Shown here: positions 1 through 4,949 of the stretch, one piece after another | How the letters are laid out: every line of letters starts with the position of its first letter | How positions within the stretch are numbered: the first letter of the stretch is position 1 | NCBI GenBank assembly: GCA_964464435.1 | Contig: CAYXGE010000100.1 | Coordinates: 1 to 6,161 of the forward strand | Origin: CAYXGE01 sp964464435 | GTDB lineage: Bacteria > Pseudomonadota > Gammaproteobacteria > Burkholderiales > Methylophilaceae | Length of the DNA: 6,161 nt | Direction of reading: 5' to 3' | Program-made: the position numbers and the translations under genes | The notes under the pieces: generated by a model | What the model saw: only the letters and a program-made list of their open reading frames with translations | Told to the model about the DNA's origin: nothing | Databases searched by the model: none

Positions 1-42
1 AAAGCCAAAACGCATTTCTGTAGCTGCTGGTGTTGTCCACAT
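1..42 (-). CDS. pqqA: PqqA, PQQ precursor peptide (partial, N-terminal 14 residues)
   Basis: Only the first 14 codons are in the window, translating as MWTTPAATEMRFGF, and the frame runs open off the left edge. This matches the conserved start of PqqA peptides, typically MWTKPx(T)(D/E)(L/M)R(I/F)GFEVTMY. PqqA is a ribosomally made peptide of about 23 residues whose Glu and Tyr are cross-linked by the radical-SAM enzyme PqqE to build the redox cofactor pyrroloquinoline quinone. The Glu and Tyr used for this normally sit in the E-V-T-M-Y motif directly after the GF seen here, so they lie outside the window. The start is supported by an AGGAGA ribosome binding site 5-6 nt upstream. The other pqq genes are expected to the left but cannot be seen. 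The call rests on a short but distinctive peptide. Confidence 0.85.
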   Translation of the reverse strand, partial: MWTTPAATEMRFGF

Positions 43-47
43 AATAA

Positions 48-53
48 TCTCCT
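48..53 (-). promoter_or_regulatory. Ribosome binding site of pqqA
   Basis: The minus strand reads AGGAGA here, a near-consensus Shine-Dalgarno sequence with about 6 nt between AGGAG and the ATG at 42-40. It fixes the start of the truncated pqqA and is the strongest ribosome binding site in the window, in line with a small peptide that must be made in excess over the enzymes that process it. Confidence 0.75.
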
Positions 54-72
54 AAAAAGTTTTATTTAAAAA

Positions 73-88
73 TGTGTGAAATCACACA
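73..88. repeat. Inverted repeat in the pqqA leader (operator or attenuator candidate)
   Basis: The sequence TGTGTGA-AA-TCACACA is a perfect 7-bp inverted repeat with a 2-nt centre, about 30 nt upstream of the pqqA start codon. In the minus-strand transcript it could fold as a 6-bp stem (UGUGUG/CACACA) with an AUUU loop, followed at once by five U residues (68-72) and then a U-rich stretch. That layout fits either a short intrinsic terminator or attenuator, or a dimeric-regulator operator just downstream of the proposed promoter. It is not a CRP site, because the TGTGA/TCACA halves are 2 nt apart rather than 6. The symmetry is seen directly; the function is inferred. Confidence 0.5.
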
Positions 89-101
89 ATCTATGATTCA
101 C

Positions 102-130
102 ATATTACAGAACAGTTTAAAAAAACAAGT
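102..130 (-). promoter_or_regulatory. Possible sigma-70 promoter for pqqA
   Basis: On the minus strand TAATAT (107-102) resembles a -10 box. Upstream, overlapping -35 candidates are TTGTTT (128-123, 15-nt spacer), CTTGTT (129-124, 16 nt) and ACTTGT (130-125, 17 nt); none is a good TTGACA match. Transcription would start near position 95, giving a leader of about 50 nt that contains the inverted repeat at 73-88. The region is AT-rich, so chance matches are likely. It is proposed mainly because pqqA usually has its own strong promoter. Confidence 0.3.
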
Positions 131-150
131 ATGGATTGTACTGAAAACAG

Positions 151-186
151 CCTAATGAAAATCATTAGAAAATGATTTTCATTAAT
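151..186. promoter_or_regulatory. Two overlapping Fur-box-like sequences
   Basis: Compared by eye with the 19-bp enterobacterial Fur consensus GATAATGATAATCATTATC, positions 151-169 match at 14 of 19 and positions 168-186 also match at 14 of 19. Each core is itself nearly palindromic: AATGA-AAA-TCATT and AATGA-TTT-TCATT, offset by 17 bp. Paired Fur boxes occur at iron-regulated promoters, and this pair would lie just upstream of the possible pqqA promoter. The right-hand copy overlaps the last codons of the DUF3426 gene, which is unusual for an operator. The same bases can equally be read as a transcriptional hairpin, so Fur binding is a hypothesis. Confidence 0.3.
153..184. repeat. Perfect 14-bp inverted repeat at the end of the DUF3426 gene
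   Basis: Arms TAATGAAAATCATT (153-166) and AATGATTTTCATTA (171-184) are exact reverse complements around a 4-nt AGAA centre. On the minus strand the stem begins with the TAA stop codon of the DUF3426 gene (184-182), which is followed in frame by a second stop, TGA (181-179). A transcript would form a long AU-rich hairpin, which could protect the 3' end of the operon mRNA or help end transcription. No U tract follows directly; the next T-rich stretch on this strand is T7 at 125-119. A perfect match of this length is unlikely by chance even in AT-rich DNA. Confidence 0.8.
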
Positions 187-1018
187 AGGTGATATATAAG
201 CGATACCCAGCCACAGGCTGTTTGTTTGCAGTGAGGGCTAGCTTAATATACACGCTGTCATTGGCTGGTATGCCTTCATCAATTGGGGTATTGGGCTCTA
301 AGTATTGATTAGGTTTAAAGCGTTTTCTAATAAGTACTTTATCTTTAGCATCGGTAAGCGTTAACTCAAGCAAAGGATAAGCTTGTGCGTAAGCGGCACG
401 GTTAAGTAATGTGGTATTGAATCGGATTAAGCCTTCACGTTCGGTATCTTCTTGTAAATCTGAGTCGTCAATCACCAAATATTGTGCATCTTTAGGCAAT
501 TCTATTTCACAACCTAGTGTCTCGCAAGCTTGCTCCAAATAAGGTTTAGTCTGGGGTAATTGCGCAGCAATATTTGTTCTAAAATAATACGTGGCTTGTA
601 ACACAAGTGCAGTAAAGAGTAACACCGCAAGTAGCCACCAAATCCAGCTTGCTCGTTCTTTGGTATTTGATAATTCAAATGCAGGATTTTCAGCGTAGTT
701 ACCTGAGGCATTATCAAGATTAAAATTAGCCGCATTAAAAGCAGGAATCACAGTAGCTGGTCTACTTTGCGCTTCAGCTTTGGTTCTTTCTGTCTTTGCG
801 TTCGCTTCTTCTATAGCTATTTCTTCAGCAAAATCTTCGGCGGTAATTTCAGCTGTTGGTGGTTTTGTATTGGTGTCATCAACACTGGATAAATGGTTAA
901 ATGCGTTAAACACGGTTTTACATTTGCCACAACGCACGTCTCCTTTATGCGCGGTGAGTTGTTGTTGACTCACAACAAATGCAGCACTACATGAAGGGCA
1001 GGTTGCAATAAGCGGCAT
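182..1018 (-). CDS. Zinc-ribbon, single-pass membrane protein (MJ0042 finger + DUF3426)
   Basis: A 278-residue protein of unknown function. Residues 1-40 form an MJ0042-type zinc ribbon with Cys pairs C7-P-S-C10 and C30-G-K-C33, followed by a VF motif, as usual for this family. Residues 45-80 are acidic and probably disordered. One transmembrane helix spans about 124-146 (WIWWLL...), with K120 and R122 before it, suggesting a cytoplasmic zinc finger and a periplasmic C-terminal domain. Residues 147-278 fit DUF3426, including the C163/C170 pair and a beta-rich stretch with a paired Arg-Lys-Arg-Phe segment. The ATG lies 3 nt after the prmA stop with only a weak ribosome site, so translation is probably coupled to prmA. 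It is last in the acc–prmA block and ends in tandem stop codons TAA-TGA. Family call firm, role unknown. Confidence 0.85.
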   Translation of the reverse strand: MPLIATCPSCSAAFVVSQQQLTAHKGDVRCGKCKTVFNAFNHLSSVDDTNTKPPTAEITAEDFAEEIAIEEANAKTERTKAEAQSRPATVIPAFNAANFNLDNASGNYAENPAFELSNTKERASWIWWLLAVLLFTALVLQATYYFRTNIAAQLPQTKPYLEQACETLGCEIELPKDAQYLVIDDSDLQEDTEREGLIRFNTTLLNRAAYAQAYPLLELTLTDAKDKVLIRKRFKPNQYLEPNTPIDEGIPANDSVYIKLALTANKQPVAGYRLYITY

Positions 1019-1021
1019 GGT

Positions 1022-1924
1022 TTATTTCTTTGTTCCAGTAAGTAGCACCCAGCTATCCATAAATACAGGGGCATTCATATTAAACCATTCTGCATAAATT
1101 GCCGAAACTTGTGCTGTTTGTTCACGCAAAATGCCTGAGAGGGCAATTTTTCCGCCAGATTTACATGCCTTAGCCAACGCAGGCGCTAACACTGAGAGCG
1201 CGCTGGATAATATATTTGCCACCACAATATCTGCGGCTTCATGGCTATATTGTTTTGCAATGTCGTCATCGGGTAAATAAAACAATGCCTCAACTTGATT
1301 TTGCGCGGCATTGTAAATACTTGATTGAATGGCTTGCGGATCTATATCGGTGCCTACCACTTGCTTGGCACCAAGTTTTTTTGCGGCAATGGCTAAAATT
1401 CCTGAACCACATCCGTAATCTAGCACAGTATCTTTTGCATTGACTTGCTGACTGAGCCATTCCAAACATAAATGCGTGGTAGGATGACTACCCGTGCCAA
1501 ACGCTAAACCAGGGTCCAACACAATATTGAGTGCAGAATTATTAGGCGCTTGATGCCAAGTTGGTACTATCCAAAGATTATCGTTAATGCGTATGGGGTC
1601 AAACTGTGATTGTGTTGCGCGCACCCAATCTTGCTCGGCAATGCGCTCAGTACTATAGGTTAAAGCGCCTAGGCCTGTTACTTCGCCCAATGTTTGCATA
1701 GTGGCATTGATATCAGCATCTTCATCAAACAAGGCGCTGACAATATTTTGCTGCCAAATACCAGGTGGTGGATCACCCGGTTCACCAAATATGGGTTGCT
1801 CATCGGGCGTTTCAGCATTGGCATCTTCAATAATGGCTGACAATGCACCAATGTCCATCAGACTATCGCTAATCAGCTCAGCGGTATTGTCTTTGGCCTC
1901 AATTTTGAGTGATATCCACGCCAC
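1022..1924 (-). CDS. prmA: Ribosomal protein L11 methyltransferase PrmA
   Basis: A 300-residue cytoplasmic enzyme, close to the usual PrmA length of about 290-300, that uses S-adenosylmethionine to trimethylate amino groups of ribosomal protein L11. The N-terminal substrate-recognition domain (about 1-110) begins AWISL and has the EQDW segment at 97-100. The catalytic Rossmann domain carries the PrmA signature DPGLAFGTGSHPTT (137-150), SAM motif I LDYGCGSG (168-175), the acidic GTDID (191-195) and the VANIL motif (235-239). The start is GTG at 1924-1922: an in-frame TAA lies two codons upstream, the first internal ATG (residue 23) would remove conserved sequence, and AAAGG at 1936-1932 is 7 nt ahead. 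It lies 28 nt after accC and 3 nt before the DUF3426 gene. No key residue is missing. Confidence 0.96.
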   Translation of the reverse strand: MAWISLKIEAKDNTAELISDSLMDIGALSAIIEDANAETPDEQPIFGEPGDPPPGIWQQNIVSALFDEDADINATMQTLGEVTGLGALTYSTERIAEQDWVRATQSQFDPIRINDNLWIVPTWHQAPNNSALNIVLDPGLAFGTGSHPTTHLCLEWLSQQVNAKDTVLDYGCGSGILAIAAKKLGAKQVVGTDIDPQAIQSSIYNAAQNQVEALFYLPDDDIAKQYSHEAADIVVANILSSALSVLAPALAKACKSGGKIALSGILREQTAQVSAIYAEWFNMNAPVFMDSWVLLTGTKK

Positions 1925-1952
1925 CAGTTAGCCTTTGTTGTAACAGGCTACA

Positions 1953-3302
1953 TTATTTACCATAGATGCCAAGTTTCTTTTCTAGATAATGAATACTGGT
2001 ACCACCCTGCATGAACGCGGCATCATTGACCAACTCTTTATGTAAAGCAACGTTGGTTTTAATCCCTTCTATCGCCATTTCAGACAGCGCAATATTCATT
2101 TTAGCAATCGCACTATTGCGGGTTTCACCGTAAGTAATCAATTTACCTATCATTGAATCGTAATAAGGTGGCACTGTGTAACCCTGATACGCATGGGTAT
2201 CAACGCGAACCCCAGGCCCGCCCGGCATATGAAAGGTGGTAATTTTGCCCGGTGAAGGTACAAAGTTAAAAGGGTCTTCCGCATTAATACGGCATTCAAT
2301 CGCATGGCCTTTGTAGACCACATCTTTTTGACGGAAGCTTAATTTTTCACCAGCAGCTACTTTAATTTGTTGTTGCACAATGTCTATGCCGGTAATCATT
2401 TCTGTTACGCAGTGCTCAACTTGTACACGGGTATTCATTTCAATAAAATAAAACTCATCGTTTTCATACAAAAATTCAAATGTACCTGCCCCACGATAGC
2501 CAATTTTTTTACACGCGTCGGCGCAACGTTGTCCAATTTTTTCTTTCAAACGCGGACTAATCAATGGCGCAGGGGCTTCTTCTAGCACTTTTTGATGGCG
2601 ACGTTGCATTGAGCAATCGCGGTCACCCAAATACACCGCGTTGCCGTGTTGGTCAGCCAGCACTTGAATTTCAATATGACGTGGTTGTTCAAGAAATTTT
2701 TCCATGTAAACCATGGGGTTACCAAATGCGGCACCCGCTTCGGTTTTTGTCATGTTGACTGAAGAAATGAGTGCGGCTTCTGTATGCACGACACGCATAC
2801 CTCGACCACCACCACCACCAGCCGCTTTAATAATGACTGGGTAACCAATTTGTTTTGCAATTTTTATAATTTCTGCTGGGTCTTCTGGTAAAGCACCATC
2901 TGAACCTGGCACGCAGGGCACGCCCGCCTTTTTCATGGCATTTTTTGCGCTTACTTTATCACCCATGAGGCGAATATTTTCAGCTCTTGGACCAATAAAT
3001 ACAAAACCACTTTGTTCAACGCGTTCTGCAAAATCTGCATTTTCAGATAAAAAACCATAGCCTGGATGAATCGCTTCTGCATCGGTCACTTCTGCCGCAC
3101 TAATAACAGCAGGTATATTTAAATAACTTTGGCTTGAAGGCGCAGGACCAATACATACTGACTCATCTGCTAATTGCACGTATTTAGCTTCACGATCCGC
3201 TTCAGAATGCACAGCAACTGTTTTAATGCCCATTTCGCGGCAAGCGCGCTGGACTCTAAGTGCAATTTCACCACGGTTAGCAATTAAGATTTTTTCAAAC
3301 AT
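1953..3302 (-). CDS. accC: Acetyl-CoA carboxylase, biotin carboxylase subunit AccC
   Basis: A 449-residue cytoplasmic enzyme, the same length as E. coli AccC, which carboxylates the biotin on AccB using ATP and bicarbonate, the first half of malonyl-CoA synthesis for fatty acids. It has an N-terminal biotin carboxylase domain (about 1-114, starting MFEKILIANRGEIALR), an ATP-grasp domain (about 115-320) and a C-terminal domain (about 330-440). Residues matching the E. coli active site are at the same numbers: K116, K159, the glycine loop GGGGGRG (162-168), H209, K238, E276, E288, N290, R292 and R338. The signature FIEMNTRVQVEH is at 286-297. It follows accB by 9 nt, and the accB stop codon abuts its ribosome binding site AAGGGG, 5 nt before the ATG. 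This implies coupled, balanced synthesis of the two subunits. Confidence 0.98.
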   Translation of the reverse strand: MFEKILIANRGEIALRVQRACREMGIKTVAVHSEADREAKYVQLADESVCIGPAPSSQSYLNIPAVISAAEVTDAEAIHPGYGFLSENADFAERVEQSGFVFIGPRAENIRLMGDKVSAKNAMKKAGVPCVPGSDGALPEDPAEIIKIAKQIGYPVIIKAAGGGGGRGMRVVHTEAALISSVNMTKTEAGAAFGNPMVYMEKFLEQPRHIEIQVLADQHGNAVYLGDRDCSMQRRHQKVLEEAPAPLISPRLKEKIGQRCADACKKIGYRGAGTFEFLYENDEFYFIEMNTRVQVEHCVTEMITGIDIVQQQIKVAAGEKLSFRQKDVVYKGHAIECRINAEDPFNFVPSPGKITTFHMPGGPGVRVDTHAYQGYTVPPYYDSMIGKLITYGETRNSAIAKMNIALSEMAIEGIKTNVALHKELVNDAAFMQGGTSIHYLEKKLGIYGK

Positions 3303-3311
3303 AATCGCCCC

Positions 3312-3779
3312 TTACTCAATGATGAACAAAGGTTCACCATACTCAACAGGTTGGCCGTTATCGACAAGAATGGCTTTTACCACACCTGCTTTATCTGATT
3401 CAATTTCATTGAGCAATTTCATTGCTTCAATAATGCATAGCGTATCACCCACTGCAACCGTTGAGCCAACTTCTACAAATGCTTTGGCATCAGGCGATGG
3501 TGACTTATAAAATGTACCCACCATTGGCGATTTAACTTCATGTCCACTGACTTGTTCTGTGGCAGGCGCGCTAGCTGCTGCTGGAGCAGCACTCGCTGGA
3601 GTGGGGGCAGGCGCTTGGGCAGCATATTGTGGTGCAGGCGCATAATGAATTTGTTGTGTTGGTGCTTGCGGCAGGTTGCGACTAATACGCACCTTTTCTT
3701 CACCTTCTGTGAGTTCTAACTCTGAAATGCCAGACTCTTCTACTAAATCTATTAATTTTTTAAGTTTGCGTAAATCCAT
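3312..3779 (-). CDS. accB: Biotin carboxyl carrier protein AccB
   Basis: A 155-residue subunit of acetyl-CoA carboxylase that carries the biotin carboxylated by AccC and used by the carboxyltransferase AccA/AccD (not in this window). Residues 1-35 form the conserved N-terminal segment (MDLRKLKKLIDLVEESGISEL). A flexible Pro/Ala-rich linker spans about 38-75, and the biotinyl domain covers about 78-155. The biotin attachment motif EAMKL puts the modified lysine at K121 (K122 in the 156-residue E. coli protein). The thumb insertion typical of bacterial AccB is present (SPSPDAKAFVEVG, 93-105). The ATG is preceded by AGAGG at 3791-3787, 7 nt away. It lies 32 nt downstream of aroQ and 9 nt upstream of accC. 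Confidence 0.97.
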   Translation of the reverse strand: MDLRKLKKLIDLVEESGISELELTEGEEKVRISRNLPQAPTQQIHYAPAPQYAAQAPAPTPASAAPAAASAPATEQVSGHEVKSPMVGTFYKSPSPDAKAFVEVGSTVAVGDTLCIIEAMKLLNEIESDKAGVVKAILVDNGQPVEYGEPLFIIE

Positions 3780-3811
3780 GGGGTGACCTCTTAGTTAATC
3801 TCCGAAACGGC

Positions 3812-4267
3812 TCATTTATTGTTGTAGTTAACCGCATAATTTAAAGCATAAGAATATCCACGTGCACCCATACCCGTAATCACTGCTACTGCAATATCAC
3901 TAAAGTAAGAATGATGACGGAAAGGCTCACGTGCATACACGTTTGAAAGATGCACTTCTATAAAAGGAATTTTAACGGCAGATAGCGCATCTCTAATAGC
4001 CACAGAGGTATGCGTAAATGCCGCGGGGTTAATAATAATAAAATCAACATTTCCTCCTGCAAGGCTATGAATTTTTTCAATGAGCTCAGTTTCACTATTA
4101 CTTTGAAAAGTTTCTAACGAAACACTAGCTGCTTGCGCTTGAGAAATAAGTGTTTGATTGATACTGTCTAACGTATCGTTACCGTAATGCTTTGGTTCAC
4201 GTAAACCCAACATATTGAGGTTAGGTCCATGTAAAACGAGCACTTTTTTTACCTGATCTACCGTCAT
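3812..4267 (-). CDS. aroQ: Type II 3-dehydroquinate dehydratase AroQ
   Basis: A 151-residue enzyme of the small dodecameric type II class, which converts 3-dehydroquinate to 3-dehydroshikimate in the shikimate pathway to aromatic amino acids and folate. It shows LHGPNLNMLGLREP (12-25) with the catalytic Arg and Tyr of the flexible loop at R23 and Y28, then FQSNSE (54-59), IINPAAFTHTSVAIRDAL (78-95) with N80 and H86, and EVHLSNVYAREPFRHHS (104-120) with H106 and R113. These are the motifs that define the family. The ATG at 4267-4265 has AGG at 4275-4273, 5 nt upstream. It begins the packed aroQ–accB–accC–prmA–DUF3426 block. The aroQ–accB linkage is common in proteobacteria and probably reflects co-transcription rather than a shared pathway. 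Confidence 0.97.
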   Translation of the reverse strand: MTVDQVKKVLVLHGPNLNMLGLREPKHYGNDTLDSINQTLISQAQAASVSLETFQSNSETELIEKIHSLAGGNVDFIIINPAAFTHTSVAIRDALSAVKIPFIEVHLSNVYAREPFRHHSYFSDIAVAVITGMGARGYSYALNYAVNYNNK

Positions 4268-4337
4268 ATTGACCTAGCGTTTAAGGAGGCGGTGAAATTT
4301 CATACCTGCAAGTTTGCCGAAATAGCTAGATTTTGTC

Positions 4338-4360
4338 CAGTAAATTGACGAAATTTACTG
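4338..4360. repeat. Inverted repeat in the tlpA–aroQ gap
   Basis: CAGTAAATT (4338-4346) and AATTTACTG (4352-4360) are perfect 9-bp reverse complements around a 5-nt GACGA centre, 28 nt past the tlpA stop codon. In the minus-strand transcript this makes a 9-bp stem with a UCGUC loop. It is followed by GACAAAATCT rather than a U run, so it is a poor intrinsic terminator. It could be a transcript-processing or attenuating hairpin, or an operator for a promoter ahead of aroQ. The rest of the 121-nt gap (4268-4388) shows the aroQ ribosome binding site and no convincing promoter. Confidence 0.5.
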
Positions 4361-4388
4361 CATTTAGATAATCCAAACTAAAACCAAT

Positions 4389-4946
4389 TTAGTGTTGATG
4401 TGCAGTAATAATGGGCATAAGCCCTTCAGCAAGAACAGCCTCATTAATACGTCCAAAGTATACCTGAGCAATGCTGCCATCAGGGCGAATAATGACGGTA
4501 AATGGTAAAACGCCACGGTCATTGCCTAAACTTTGCCCAAGACCCATCACCGCATCTTCACCAGCAAATAGAGGATAACTCACTGGGCTTTCTTTGCTAA
4601 AGGCTTGTACTTTATCTAGCTCGTCGGTTGAAAGGCCAAGCACCACCACATTATCTTTGGCATGCGCTAGATGTAATTTTGATAATTCTGGCATTTCTTC
4701 ACGGCAAGGCGGGCACCATGTTGCCCAAAAATTAACCACTAAAATTTTGCCTTTATATTGGCTTAGAGCTTGTGTGACGCCTTTATCATCCGCAAAACGG
4801 CTGGCAAAAAAAGCATCCGTTGTAAGTTGTGCTGGTGCTTGAGCTGGTTTTGCAACAATCGGCTCAAGAAAAAAATGCCGAATAGCTAAGCCAAGCAAAA
4901 TAATACAGGCAACAATAAATAGCGGTTGATTAAGCAGTTTTTTCAT
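4389..4946 (-). CDS. tlpA: Membrane-anchored TlpA/ResA-type thiol-disulfide oxidoreductase
   Basis: A 185-residue periplasmic thioredoxin-like protein. An uncleaved signal anchor covers about 8-26 (LFIVACIILLGLA...), with two lysines before it, so the rest faces the periplasm. After a Pro/Ala-rich linker (31-40) comes the AhpC/TSA-Redoxin fold, with active site WCPPC at 77-81 (C78, C81), the preceding VVNFWATW strand and the cis-proline P148 in GVLPFT. This is the layout of TlpA/ResA proteins that reduce disulfides in apo-cytochrome c or cytochrome oxidase assembly factors. The ATG lies 3 nt after the dsbD stop with only a weak AAAAGA ribosome site, so it is probably translationally coupled to DsbD, its likely electron donor. 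The fold is certain; the substrate is not, and CcmG/DsbE-like roles are possible. Confidence 0.9.
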   Translation of the reverse strand: MKKLLNQPLFIVACIILLGLAIRHFFLEPIVAKPAQAPAQLTTDAFFASRFADDKGVTQALSQYKGKILVVNFWATWCPPCREEMPELSKLHLAHAKDNVVVLGLSTDELDKVQAFSKESPVSYPLFAGEDAVMGLGQSLGNDRGVLPFTVIIRPDGSIAQVYFGRINEAVLAEGLMPIITAHQH

Positions 4947-4949
4947 GAA

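Noticed and set aside
73..88. CRP/FNR-type binding site
   Set aside because: The TGTGA and TCACA halves are only 2 nt apart instead of the 6 nt needed for CRP, and no TTGAT/ATCAA halves of the FNR kind are present.
780..968. Plus-strand open frame opposite the zinc-ribbon gene
   Set aside because: It is wholly antisense to the N-terminal part of a well-supported gene, has no family resemblance, and fits a shadow frame. The same holds for the other plus-strand frames opposite prmA, accC, accB, tlpA and dsbD.
2807..2821. Run of CCA triplets that looks like a microsatellite
   Set aside because: On the minus strand it encodes the glycine-rich ATP-binding loop of AccC (GGGGG at 162-166), so it is explained by protein sequence.
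3540..3665. GC-rich, compositionally biased stretch that could suggest foreign DNA
   Set aside because: It encodes the Pro/Ala-rich linker of AccB, which is normally biased this way.
4283..4294. Plus-strand AAGGAGG followed by GTG, opening an 18-codon frame in the tlpA–aroQ gap
   Set aside because: The Shine-Dalgarno-like sequence is only 2 nt from the GTG, too close to work. The peptide is not recognisable and no plus-strand promoter or gene is nearby, so this looks like chance.
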